A stretch of DNA of 64,000 nt, taken from assembly GCA_964619265.1 (NCBI GenBank), contig CAZUCE010000004.1:186001-250000 (forward strand), read 5' to 3'. Position 1 is the stretch's first letter; each line of letters begins with the position of its first letter. The notes under the pieces are model-generated. The model was not told the DNA's origin. It did no database searches and saw nothing but the letters and a program-made list of their open reading frames with translations. This document shows, in pieces, positions 25,064 through 33,816 of the stretch. The position numbers and the translations under genes are program-made. The stretch comes from CAZUCE01 sp964619265 (lineage in GTDB: Bacteria; Planctomycetota; UBA1135; GCA-002686595).

Positions 25064-26632
25064 TTAGGCCTTGGGCGTTCGTTTTGCCAGTTGCTGAGTC
25101 CCCCATTCGCGGAAGCTGGCTCGCTCTTCCACGGTGAGCACAAGGCGCCACAGCAGGCCGATCAAGATCAGCGCGATGGCCAGTTTGTAGGCCACCGCCG
25201 CGCCCCACTCCACATTCGTCCAAGGCGGGAAGCGGGCGTCCAGCTCGAGGGCGATGATCGACGCGATCGCCATACCCCCGAGGCAAATCATCAGCCGGGG
25301 AACTTCGAAGGGCACCGGGGTCGTGCCCTGGGCCATCCGCATGCCGAGCACCGCGAGCAGGCCGAAGGTGGCTAGCGTCGCCGCACCCGAGCCCACGAAT
25401 CCATAGCGCGGAACGAGCCAGGCGTTGAGCCCCACGTTCGCAATCACCGCCAGACCATTCACCCAGATCAAGGGCTTGGTCCGTTTGGCGATGTACATCG
25501 GGATCTGGGTCAGGTGGTAAACCGACCACAAGACGTACGCCGACGTGATCCACGGGACCACGCGCCAGGCCTGGACGTAGTCCTTATCGGGCGGCATGAA
25601 ATACAGCACTTCGCGGGCGATCAGCACGATCCCGATGCTCGCTATCGAAATCGCGAGGATGCAATACGTGCTCACGCGGCTGAGGTTGCGCGCGCGCTCC
25701 TCGGGATCGGTGACGTCATAGATCCAAGGATGGAAGATCTGTATGAACGGCCCGAGGATCGCGGTGGTCGTGAGAAAGCCAATCTTGTAGCCGACGCCGT
25801 AGATGCCCACGTTGTAAAGGCCGGTGTCGTTCGCGGAAAACATCTCCAGCAAGCGGCGGTCGCCGAAGTGGAGCAGCAGTTGAAACACGCCGACCGGAAC
25901 CAGCGGCAAGGTGTACAACACGATCGGCCGCAACACCGGCCAGGAGAACCGCAGCCCGGTTTGACGCAGGGTCCAGCCGGTTAGGAACAGCGTCGCGAGC
26001 ATCTCGCCGGCGAGCACCGGGTACAGGTAGCCCGGTGCGCCGTAGCCGAGAAATCCCACCAGGGCTATGCGCAGGGAGAGCTCGAAGACCAGCTTGGTCA
26101 ACTGCACGACGGCGTAGGTTCCCGAGCGCTTCAGGATCTGCAGGTAATAGAACCCGCACTGGGTCGTGAGCTGGAACGGGATGATCAGCAGCGCGATCAG
26201 GGTGACGCGTTTGATCGTCCAGCCAACCTGTTCGCCTTCTTCGGCCGAAATCAGGATGGGGGCGAGCTCCTCCCGGAAGAGCAGCATGACACCGACGGTC
26301 AAGCTCGAGATCAGGCCGAGGGCCAAGGTCACGGACGACACCACCGCCTTGCGGTTTTCGATCTTGGTGTGGTCGAAGTAGTGCCGGGTCATTCCCGACA
26401 ACAGGTTGTAGCCGAGCAGCTGAACCAGCGCGGCCAGCAGGAGGTCGGCCAGATCCACGGTCCCGAATTCTCCTTCGCCCATCCAGTCGGCGAAAAAGAA
26501 CAGCATCACCACCGAGATGGCGCGGCCTAGCAGGGGCACCAGGCTGTAGGTAGCCGAGTGGCGGAGGAGCCCGGAGAGCCCGCGTCCGGATCCCGGATTC
26601 TCGGGGGTGGCGTCAGGCTCGGGGTCGGGCAT
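25064..26632 (-). CDS. Oligosaccharide flippase, Wzx/MVF type
   Basis: A 522-residue multi-pass membrane protein from the ATG at 26632 (MPDPEPDATPENPGSGRG). At least twelve hydrophobic segments can be counted, beginning LLRHSATYSLVPLLGRAISVVMLFFFADW and including the paired-helix pattern typical of polysaccharide biosynthesis (PF01943-type) exporters. Such proteins move lipid-linked oligosaccharide repeats across the inner membrane. It lies 58 bases after the THUMP-like methyltransferase gene on the same strand and 155 bases before the UnbV gene. The nearby UDP-glucose dehydrogenase, WecE aminotransferase and OafA acyltransferase genes make surface-polysaccharide export the natural role. Confidence 0.82.
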   Translation of the reverse strand: MPDPEPDATPENPGSGRGLSGLLRHSATYSLVPLLGRAISVVMLFFFADWMGEGEFGTVDLADLLLAALVQLLGYNLLSGMTRHYFDHTKIENRKAVVSSVTLALGLISSLTVGVMLLFREELAPILISAEEGEQVGWTIKRVTLIALLIIPFQLTTQCGFYYLQILKRSGTYAVVQLTKLVFELSLRIALVGFLGYGAPGYLYPVLAGEMLATLFLTGWTLRQTGLRFSWPVLRPIVLYTLPLVPVGVFQLLLHFGDRRLLEMFSANDTGLYNVGIYGVGYKIGFLTTTAILGPFIQIFHPWIYDVTDPEERARNLSRVSTYCILAISIASIGIVLIAREVLYFMPPDKDYVQAWRVVPWITSAYVLWSVYHLTQIPMYIAKRTKPLIWVNGLAVIANVGLNAWLVPRYGFVGSGAATLATFGLLAVLGMRMAQGTTPVPFEVPRLMICLGGMAIASIIALELDARFPPWTNVEWGAAVAYKLAIALILIGLLWRLVLTVEERASFREWGTQQLAKRTPKA

Positions 26633-26690
26633 CGGGGAAGGGCAGAGGATACGCAGGCGCTGGGCGCTTCCGCTCGGTCTGGCCGGAGAC

Positions 26691-28019
26691 TCAGGAGTGC
26701 GGCCGGGTCTCTTCGACCAGATAGGCCCGTTGACCCCGAGTGGTGCGCGCGACGAGCAGGGTGCCCTTCTTGCCGTTGGCACTTGAATGACGCTTCTCAA
26801 TCTCGGCAGCGGCTACCGGGTGGCCGCGGGTCAAGGCTTGGAGCGGCCCAATGCCGTGACGCGCGAGGAGCGAACGGATGCGTTTGCGGTCCGCCGGGCA
26901 GGTATCGAGAATCCGGTAGATGCGCCAGAACGGAGCTGAGGCGCCCCCCTGCGTGGCTGCTCCGCCTGGGGCGACTCCGCCGGCGCCGAACCAGCCAAGG
27001 CCCGGGCCGAGGGGGCGGGCGCCCAGCTCGGTTCCAGCCGAGCCGAGCAGTCGCGCCGCGATCAGGCTGGGGTGGGGGATGCCGATCCAGGTCAGGTCGT
27101 CCAGGTCGTGTGCATCGAGCGGATCCAGCTCGGGATCCGGCGCGGTGGAGGAGAACTCCGCTTGCAAGCCCCCGCGCAGCAGGACGGCCGATCGGCGACC
27201 GGCGTGTTCGGCCAGCTCGCCGGTCAGCACGCAGGTCTCCGCAACCTCGCGACCTCGACCGACCGCCATCCACTCAAGGCGCGTTTCGCGGGCGAGAGCC
27301 CGCAGCTCCTCCAGGTCCTGAATGGGAACACCGGGGGCCAGCTTCCAAACCGTCCCGCGGAGTTCCTGCGAGCGCTCGATCAACGCGCCAAGGTTTGGCG
27401 AACCGAAGCGTGGGTCCGATCGCCGCCGTTCGTCGCCGCCGGTCCCCGAGCGACGATCCGGGTCAAACAACGCATATTCGGCCTGAACGGCACGGGATAG
27501 GGCCTCGGCGCACAGGACGCGACCGGGCCAGTCGAACGTCGCCAAGTTGCGCGCCGCGAGGCCGGCGGTGACCGGATCGCGGTCGCTGGCGACCACTTGG
27601 AATCCAGCCGCGCTGCTGGCTTCAAGCAGCGCGAGCGCATCCATTCCCAGACCGCAGGTGCCGTCGTGCACCGTGAAGCCGCTTTGGATTCGCCGTGCGA
27701 TTCGTCGCGCGCGCCAGCGGGCAACAAGCTGGTGGCTGGACTGTTCGAGTCCCCGGCGACTGAGCCACCAGCGGTCCGCCTGGGGCAGCTTGCCCTCAGC
27801 CCGTTCGCGAGCCACGAACAGCTCGATGGCGGCCCGGGCTTCGGCCTCCGGAAGAAGCTCGCGCAGCCGGGCAATCCGGACCAGAGGATCGGCTGGACAT
27901 GCCTCGAACACCTCTCTGGCGCTTCCGATCTCACCGGCTAGGCGAGGGCTCAGGAGGGCCGGGTCGGTTTGGGCGGAGGGACCGCTGGGGCGCCCATTCT
28001 TGAATGTGGGACGCCTCAC
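26691..28019 (-). CDS. SAM-dependent methyltransferase with THUMP-like C-terminal domain
   Basis: A 442-residue protein from the ATG at 28019. The N-terminal helical region is followed by a class I SAM core: VHDGTCGLGMDALAL (motif I), VVASDRDPVTAGLAARNL (motif II) and ALFDPDRRSG (catalytic DPxRR-type loop). The C-terminal part ends with an FWRIYRILDTCPADRKRIRSLLARHGIGPLQALTRGHP region that corresponds to the THUMP-like domain of a bacterial and archaeal methyltransferase family. The substrate is probably RNA or a ribonucleoprotein, but this is unproven. It is the first gene of a run on the minus strand and diverges from the NtrC-like regulator, sharing a 260-bp promoter region with it. Confidence 0.8.
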   Translation of the reverse strand: MRRPTFKNGRPSGPSAQTDPALLSPRLAGEIGSAREVFEACPADPLVRIARLRELLPEAEARAAIELFVARERAEGKLPQADRWWLSRRGLEQSSHQLVARWRARRIARRIQSGFTVHDGTCGLGMDALALLEASSAAGFQVVASDRDPVTAGLAARNLATFDWPGRVLCAEALSRAVQAEYALFDPDRRSGTGGDERRRSDPRFGSPNLGALIERSQELRGTVWKLAPGVPIQDLEELRALARETRLEWMAVGRGREVAETCVLTGELAEHAGRRSAVLLRGGLQAEFSSTAPDPELDPLDAHDLDDLTWIGIPHPSLIAARLLGSAGTELGARPLGPGLGWFGAGGVAPGGAATQGGASAPFWRIYRILDTCPADRKRIRSLLARHGIGPLQALTRGHPVAAAEIEKRHSSANGKKGTLLVARTTRGQRAYLVEETRPHS

Positions 28020-28279
28020 GGGGTCTTCCGGGGCCTCAGGCCCTCCCGCGACGAGCGGTTCTTGGTCTCAGAACTGGGCCGCATTAGTTCTAGGCGCAGG
28101 GTCCTTCCGCCGGAACCGCGTCGCCTTTCCATCCAAGCGCGCCTTCCCCGGAATCGACCCCCCGCTGCGCCGAACTTCTTCGTGCCGCGCGGTCGCCCAT
28201 CCGCCCCCCACGCACGTCGCCGCGAACTCCTCCCGCCACCGCGACGGCGCGCCGCCCCACCGATTCCCAGAGGCCCGTT

Positions 28280-30205
28280 ATGGGACGCATCCTCCTCATC
28301 GAGGACGACCCCGGCACGCAGCTCTTGCTGCAGAGCCGGCTCAAAGACCTCGGTCACGACGTCGTGACCGCTCCCACTGGCGCCATGGGCGTCATGGAAG
28401 CCCGTTCGGGCTCGTTCGACCTGTTCTTGGTCGACGTCATGCTCGGTTCGGGAATCGATGGTTACGAAGTTTGTCGCCGCCTGAAGGGTATGCCGCACAC
28501 GCACGGCGTGCCGATCGTGCTTGTCTCCGGCATCGTCAAGAACCGCGAAGAACTGCACAAGGGCTACGAAGCTGGCTGTGAGCAGTTCCTCATCAAGGGC
28601 GACATGACCCTGCTCGAGGACGTGGTGCGCGCCATGCTGCGCCTCAAGTCTCTGCAGGATGAGCTCGCGATCCAAAACCGCCTGCTCGACGACCACAACC
28701 GGCGCCTTCAGGAGGACAAGTCCCGGAAAGCCGAATTGGACTCCGCGATCGGAGCCTCCAGCGGCGACGTGGCCCGCGCCGTAGCCGGGGTTTCCGCCCG
28801 CTGCACCGCCCTGCTGGTCGTCGATGCCGACGGGGTCGTGACTCTGGTGGATCGCGGTGCGCGCGAGCTGTTCGGCAAGGAGCTCGAGGGCAAGCACCTC
28901 GGTCGGCTCGCGGTGGGCAGTGGCCTGGAGGCCTTCGTCCGCGACGCGCGCACCGAGGCCCGCCACGGTTTTCGCTTCGACCTTCCCGGTCAGACCGGTC
29001 GCGAAGGCCGGCGTCTGGCAGCGTCGATTACCCCGCTCATGGTTCGCGCCGGGCACAAGGACCGGGGCTACAAGGTCGTGCTGCTGACCGATGTCGGCGT
29101 ATCCGCCAACGAGCGCGAGGCTGGCCTGCAAGCCCACGAGGTGGGGCCGCTGCTCGAAGCCGCGCGAGCGGCCTTCCATCCCTCGGGCCTGGTCGGCATC
29201 AGCCCGGAGATCTCTCAGCTGCGCCAGCGTTCGCTTGAGCTGGCCAAGGACCCCGAGCCGGCCTTCGTGCACGGCGGATCCGGCGCGGGCAAACAGCGCC
29301 TCGCGCGGGCCTTGCACTTTGGCGCTCCGCGCAAGGGACCGTTCGTATGGCTCAATTGCGGCGGCATTTCGCCCGAGCTGCTCGAAGGCGAGCTGTTCGG
29401 CAGCTCGAAGTCCGAAAGCCCCGATGGCGAAGAGCGTCAGGGACTTTTGCACCTGGCCCAGCGCGGCACGCTTTACCTGTCCGAAGTGCATGCGCTGCCT
29501 CTCGAACTCCAGGACCGGTTGGTTGAAGTCATCGAGAACGGGACGTTCTCGAGGGTCGGTTCGAAGCGCGTCGAGAAGAACCGCTCGCGAATGGTCTTCG
29601 CGAGTCTTGCTGGGGTCGAGCAGTTGATCGCCGAGCAACGGGTCACCACGAACCTCGCTCGCGTCCTGGGACGCCAGGCTCTGCACGTACCTGACCTCAG
29701 TCGTCGTCTGGAAGATGTTCCGGTCTTGGCCCAGCACTTCCTGGCTCAGCACGGCGCGGCTCTCGGCACGCCGGAATTCTCGGACGAGGCTCTTTGGGTC
29801 CTCGAGAACTACGACTGGCCGGGCAATGTTCGCGAGCTGGAAACCGCGATCGAGCGCGCCTGCGCCAACGCGGCCGAGCCGGTCATCGATGTCGAGCAAC
29901 TTCCGCGCGCTTTGCGCGACCTGCAGAGCAAGCTGATCGAAAGCAACCAGATCCCGCCGGCCCGGCGCCGCGAAGAGCGCACGGCCGGCACGCACCTGCC
30001 GTCGCGGTTTGGCCAGTCGCAATCTGGATTCGGCGTTCCGGCTGCACCTCCCGAAGAAGAGGAGGTCAGTCTCGAGATCTACGAGAAGAAAGCGCTGCTA
30101 CGCGCTCTTGAGATGACCGGCAACGACAAACTTGCCGCGGCGCGCCTGCTGAAGATCGGCAAGAGCACGCTGTACCGGAAATTGAAGCGCTACGACATCA
30201 AGTAG
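28280..30205 (+). CDS. NtrC-like regulator with receiver, PAS-like, degenerate AAA+ and Fis-type HTH domains
   Basis: A 641-residue protein. Residues 1-125 form a receiver with acidic pocket Glu8-Asp9-Asp10, phospho-acceptor Asp52 and Lys106 (FLIKGD). Residues about 160-275 look like a PAS domain. An AAA+ domain begins near 305 with an intact Walker A (GGSGAGKQ, 333-339). The GAFTGA loop that contacts sigma-54 is absent: after ELFG the sequence reads SSKSESPDGEERQGLL. Walker B is GTLYLSEV instead of GTLFLDEI, so the Asp is replaced by Ser. The LREREDI-type segment survives as LSRRLEDVPVL, and YDWPGNVRELETAIERA is well kept. The C-terminal Fis-type helix-turn-helix is complete (LEMTGNDKLAAARLLKIGKSTLYRKLKRYDI). 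It probably binds DNA but cannot act as a normal sigma-54 activator. Confidence 0.88.
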   Translation: MGRILLIEDDPGTQLLLQSRLKDLGHDVVTAPTGAMGVMEARSGSFDLFLVDVMLGSGIDGYEVCRRLKGMPHTHGVPIVLVSGIVKNREELHKGYEAGCEQFLIKGDMTLLEDVVRAMLRLKSLQDELAIQNRLLDDHNRRLQEDKSRKAELDSAIGASSGDVARAVAGVSARCTALLVVDADGVVTLVDRGARELFGKELEGKHLGRLAVGSGLEAFVRDARTEARHGFRFDLPGQTGREGRRLAASITPLMVRAGHKDRGYKVVLLTDVGVSANEREAGLQAHEVGPLLEAARAAFHPSGLVGISPEISQLRQRSLELAKDPEPAFVHGGSGAGKQRLARALHFGAPRKGPFVWLNCGGISPELLEGELFGSSKSESPDGEERQGLLHLAQRGTLYLSEVHALPLELQDRLVEVIENGTFSRVGSKRVEKNRSRMVFASLAGVEQLIAEQRVTTNLARVLGRQALHVPDLSRRLEDVPVLAQHFLAQHGAALGTPEFSDEALWVLENYDWPGNVRELETAIERACANAAEPVIDVEQLPRALRDLQSKLIESNQIPPARRREERTAGTHLPSRFGQSQSGFGVPAAPPEEEEVSLEIYEKKALLRALEMTGNDKLAAARLLKIGKSTLYRKLKRYDIK

Positions 30206-30540
30206 CGCGAAGGGCCAGCGGCCTGCCGCCCGCCGGATAGGCGGCAGGCTTCGCTGCGGGGGGCTTGAGCTGAATCAGGCTGGCGCTGCCCTTCCGGCGA
30301 CCTGGGCTCGTCCACGCTGCACTCAAGCGGGCTGGGACTCGGGTTGGGGCGCCTGAGCCGGCTTTGGCACCCGCCGGGGGTGGCCGGCCCCCGCGCCCCC
30401 AAGGTCTGGCCCAAAGGGGACGATGTACCCGCATCGTGAACTCCGCTTTCCGTCCTCTGGGCCTGCCTCGGGATGCGCCCCACGAGCCGGCGCTCCGTGC
30501 TAACTCTGGCGCCACCGGGCGAGGAGTAGCTTGGCCTTGG
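30206..30540. other. 335-bp intergenic region with a hairpin
   Basis: A 10-bp perfect stem at 30221-30230/30240-30249 follows the NtrC-like gene stop by 15 bases, then TTCGC; it may be a terminator. Nothing else is recognised; the frame of the next gene is open through part of this region but lacks coding character before 30541. Confidence 0.4.
30221..30252 (+). terminator. Possible terminator after the NtrC-like gene
   Basis: A 10-bp perfect inverted repeat with a 9-base loop, 16 bases after the stop, but with only a weak T-tract. Confidence 0.5.
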
Positions 30541-31143
30541 ATGCGACGCGCGATGGCGATGCTGGCCTGTGCAGCCCTGTGGATCGCGGGTTCAGAGCCG
30601 AGTGCCGGGGTGGTCTTCGCGTCCAATCCACGCACCGAAACCTACTCGACCGAGCGCGACGAGTACTCGATGAAGGCAGCCTTCCTAGTGCACTTCGCGT
30701 ACTACACGGAGTGGCCGAACGACGCCTTCGAGGATGAGGACGATCCGATTGTGATCACCGTGGTCGGACGGGACCCGTTCGGGACCAAGCTCGAAGACAC
30801 GTTCGAGGGCCGGGAGCTGCACGGCCGGGGGTTGGTGGTGGAGCGCATCGCTTCCTTGCCTGAGGATGAACCCCTCAAAGCTCACGTGGTCTACTGCGCC
30901 CTACGGAGTGCCAAGAAGCGCAAGGCCCTTTTCGAAGCCATGCGCGAGCGTCCGATCCTGACGATCGGCGAGGCCAGGGATTTCGCAGCGGGCGGAGCGG
31001 CGATCAACTTCTACCTCGAGAAGCACCGGGTTCGCTTTCAGATCAACCGCCAGGCGCTCGAGCGCGGCGAGCTTGAGGTCAGTTCCGAGCTGTTGAAGCT
31101 CGCTCGGCCGATTGAAGAACGGAAGCCGGAGGACAAGGGTTGA
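30541..31143 (+). CDS. YfiR-family (DUF4154) periplasmic protein
   Basis: A 200-residue protein from the ATG at 30541 (MRRAMAMLACAALWIAG), which gives a signal peptide. The YfiR pattern is well kept: DEYSMKAAFLVHFAYYTEWP, then IVITVVGRDPFGTKLE, then ILTIGEARDFAAGGAAINFYLE and VRFQINRQALERGELEVSSELLKLA at the end. In Pseudomonas YfiR binds and restrains the periplasmic domain of the diguanylate cyclase YfiN. Here the stop overlaps the TTG start of a hybrid histidine kinase whose N-terminal region resembles the YfiN periplasmic (CHASE8) sensor, so YfiR probably controls that kinase. Confidence 0.88.
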   Translation: MRRAMAMLACAALWIAGSEPSAGVVFASNPRTETYSTERDEYSMKAAFLVHFAYYTEWPNDAFEDEDDPIVITVVGRDPFGTKLEDTFEGRELHGRGLVVERIASLPEDEPLKAHVVYCALRSAKKRKALFEAMRERPILTIGEARDFAAGGAAINFYLEKHRVRFQINRQALERGELEVSSELLKLARPIEERKPEDKG

Positions 31144-33536
31144 GAGAGTTGCTTCGCAGCCTTCCGCTCCGCGCGCGCATTCGGTTGGTCATCGTATCGA
31201 CCTGTGCCGCCGTGCTCTTGCCGACGCTTTGGTGGCAAGTCCGCGAAACCGCCGAGGTTGGCAAGCAAGAGCAGCGTGAATCGCTGCAGGCCGCCGCAGA
31301 ATCCGTTGGCCGGAACAGCGCCGCAGCGATTCGGTTTGCGGACGCGGAATTCGCAGGCCGTTCGCTCGAAACTCTGGGAGTGGTCAGCGATGTTCATACG
31401 GCTTGGATCCTGGACGCAAGCGGTGAGCCGTTGGCGAGCTGGGAGTCTTCCGAGGGGTTGCTGGGCGACCCCCCGGGGCCTACGCCCACGAACCGACTGA
31501 ACGCCGAGTCGGACGGGTTGGTCTTGACGCTCCCCATCGTCGACGGCGGGGGAACCGTGGGGTGGATCCACGCCGAGTCGAGCCTGTCGCGATCCCGGAA
31601 GCGAACTCGCAGTGTGCTGCTACGTTCCTTGGCACTCGGAGGTCTTGGGTTGGGGCTTTCGGGAATCTTGTCCGCGTGGCTCAGCGCTTGGATCGCCCGG
31701 CCCGTCGCGCGCTTGACCCAAGCGGCTCGCGAAATGAAGGAGCAGGGGCAGACCGAGTGGGTTCGCGGCGCGAGCCGGGGGGACGAGCTGGGCGGGCTGA
31801 TCCTCACGTTCAATGACATGCTGGCCAGAATCAAGTCCAGGGATGCTGAGTTGGCCGCTCATCGGAACTCCCTGGAAGCCGAGGTGGCCGAGCGGACGGC
31901 CGAACTCACCGACCGCAACGAGGAGCTGAGTTCAGCGAAGGAGCGCGCGGAGGCGGGAGCAAAGGTGAAGGCCGAGTTCCTGGCCAACATGAGCCATGAA
32001 ATCCGCACGCCGATGAATGGCGTGATCGGGATGACCGGGCTTGTGCTGGGAACCGAGCTCGACGAAGAACAGCGCCAGATGCTCGAGACCGTTCGAGGCT
32101 GCGGCGAGCAGTTGCTGATGCTCGTCAACGACGTGCTTGACTTCTCGAAGCTTGAGTCGGGCAAGTACACCCTGGAAACGATCGACTTCGATTTGCGCTC
32201 TCTGATCGAGGGCCTAGGCGACATTCTGGCGCCGCGATTCCATGAGAAGGGCCTTGAGCTGATCACCTTCGTCGGAAGCGACGTCCCGACCCTCTTGCGC
32301 GGAGACCCTTCCCGCCTGCGCCAAATTCTCACCAACCTGCTAGGCAACGCTGTCAAGTTTACCGAGAGGGGGCAAGTCGTTCTGCAGGTCGAGCTGAACG
32401 GGCTCTCCGAGTCCCATACCGATTTGGTCCTGTCGGTGACCGACACCGGCATCGGGATCGAAGCCGAGGTTTTGGATCGTCTGTTCGAACCGTTCACCCA
32501 GGCGGATGCCTCGACCACCCGGCGATTTGGGGGGACCGGGCTCGGGCTCTCGATTTGCCGGGAAATCGCCACTTGCATGGGAGGCGCGATCGAAGTGTCC
32601 AGTCAAGTTGAGACCGGAACCCGTTTCGAGGCTCACTTGAGCTTCGAACGGCAACCTCTGAGCGTCGCCGCCCACGATGGTGCGCCAGTTCAGCAGCTCG
32701 AAGGACTTGAGGTGTGCGTGATTGATGACAACGCGACGAACCTGCAGATCCTGCGGAAACAGCTCGAACTTTGGGGAGCCAACGTTCGGGAATACGCCGG
32801 CCCCTTGCAGGCGCTGGCCGGCCTGACCGCGCAGAAGCCGGCTGGCTTGATTCTGCTCGACCACCAGATGCCTGGGATGGACGGCCTTGAACTTTGCCGC
32901 CAGCTTCGGGAGCGCGAGGAATTCGCGCGGACCCCCATCCTGTTGATGACGTCGGTTCCCCTGGTGCAGCAGCGCGAGTTGCTGATGGATACTGGCGTGA
33001 GCGGACAGCTCGCCAAACCGGTCAAGCTGTCCCAACTGCGCTCCAGCTTGCAGGACGTCCTGGGCCCGGGCCACCAGCCGATGCCGCCGGGAGAGCGGAC
33101 GCCGCTCGCCGAACACTCCGCGGCGCCAGACTCGAACTCCAACCGGCGCCTGCTCATCGTGGAAGACAACAGCGTGAATCAGCGGCTAGCCGTGGCCCTT
33201 CTGAAGCGCGGTGGCTATGAGTCGATGGTCTGCGAGAACGGTCGCGAGGCGCTCGAGCTTACGGCACGGATGTCCTTTGATTTGATCCTGATGGACTGCC
33301 AAATGCCGATCATGGACGGCTTTGAGGCGACGGAGCGGATCCGTGAGCGAGAGCTCCAGACCGGGACGCGGATTCCAATTGTCGCGATGACGGCCAACGC
33401 CATGCCGGGGGATCGCGAACGGTGCCTCGACGCGGGGATGGACGACTACCTGAGCAAGCCGGTTGTGCCGAAGAAGCTCTACGAGATGATCGCCCATTGG
33501 TTGAACTCGAGCCAAACCGGAGAGGGCGCGGCGTGA
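31140..33536 (+). CDS. Hybrid sensor histidine kinase with CHASE8-like sensor and two receivers
   Basis: A 798-residue protein starting at a TTG that overlaps the yfiR-like stop (TTGA), preceded by GGAGG; no ATG is available until residue 227. Domains in order: TM helix about 14-34; periplasmic CHASE8-like region 35-155 (AAAESVGRNSAAAIRFADAEFA); TM helix 160-185; HAMP 186-240; coiled coil; HisKA with His286 in FLANMSHEIRTPMNGVIG; HATPase with DLSVTDTGIGI-type N/G boxes and GGTGLGLSI; receiver 1 with Asp574; receiver 2 with Asp719 and Lys in YLSKPV. It is a complete BarA/RpfC-type phosphorelay kinase without an HPt domain. The CHASE8-HAMP front is the same as in YfiN, suggesting that YfiR regulates a kinase here rather than a diguanylate cyclase. 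Confidence 0.9.
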   Translation: MRELLRSLPLRARIRLVIVSTCAAVLLPTLWWQVRETAEVGKQEQRESLQAAAESVGRNSAAAIRFADAEFAGRSLETLGVVSDVHTAWILDASGEPLASWESSEGLLGDPPGPTPTNRLNAESDGLVLTLPIVDGGGTVGWIHAESSLSRSRKRTRSVLLRSLALGGLGLGLSGILSAWLSAWIARPVARLTQAAREMKEQGQTEWVRGASRGDELGGLILTFNDMLARIKSRDAELAAHRNSLEAEVAERTAELTDRNEELSSAKERAEAGAKVKAEFLANMSHEIRTPMNGVIGMTGLVLGTELDEEQRQMLETVRGCGEQLLMLVNDVLDFSKLESGKYTLETIDFDLRSLIEGLGDILAPRFHEKGLELITFVGSDVPTLLRGDPSRLRQILTNLLGNAVKFTERGQVVLQVELNGLSESHTDLVLSVTDTGIGIEAEVLDRLFEPFTQADASTTRRFGGTGLGLSICREIATCMGGAIEVSSQVETGTRFEAHLSFERQPLSVAAHDGAPVQQLEGLEVCVIDDNATNLQILRKQLELWGANVREYAGPLQALAGLTAQKPAGLILLDHQMPGMDGLELCRQLREREEFARTPILLMTSVPLVQQRELLMDTGVSGQLAKPVKLSQLRSSLQDVLGPGHQPMPPGERTPLAEHSAAPDSNSNRRLLIVEDNSVNQRLAVALLKRGGYESMVCENGREALELTARMSFDLILMDCQMPIMDGFEATERIRERELQTGTRIPIVAMTANAMPGDRERCLDAGMDDYLSKPVVPKKLYEMIAHWLNSSQTGEGAA

Positions 33537-33816
33537 AGAGCTGAACGTTCGCGTTTGCGCTGGCTGCTTCCGCCGGGCCGATTGGAAGGCCCGTCCCGCG
33601 ATGCGGCGAATTCCAGGGGCGGAGATCGACTTCGGGGCTCCATCCAAGACCGGCGCGGCCCACGAGGATCTCTTGCCAGGTGGCCGGTTTGTCCTGCCAT
33701 GGGCGGCGCTGGTTGGGTTTCATGCGTCGTTCTGACCGCTTTGGCCACTACGCTCGGTCGCCCGGGGGTGGTTCGGAGGTTGCGCTCCTTGGGCCGGGCT
33801 GCGATTCTCTCGGCCC

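Noticed and set aside
28016..30022. 668-residue open frame on the minus strand
   Set aside because: It is antisense to the NtrC-like regulator, has no domain signature and mirrors the third-position GC bias of the plus-strand gene.
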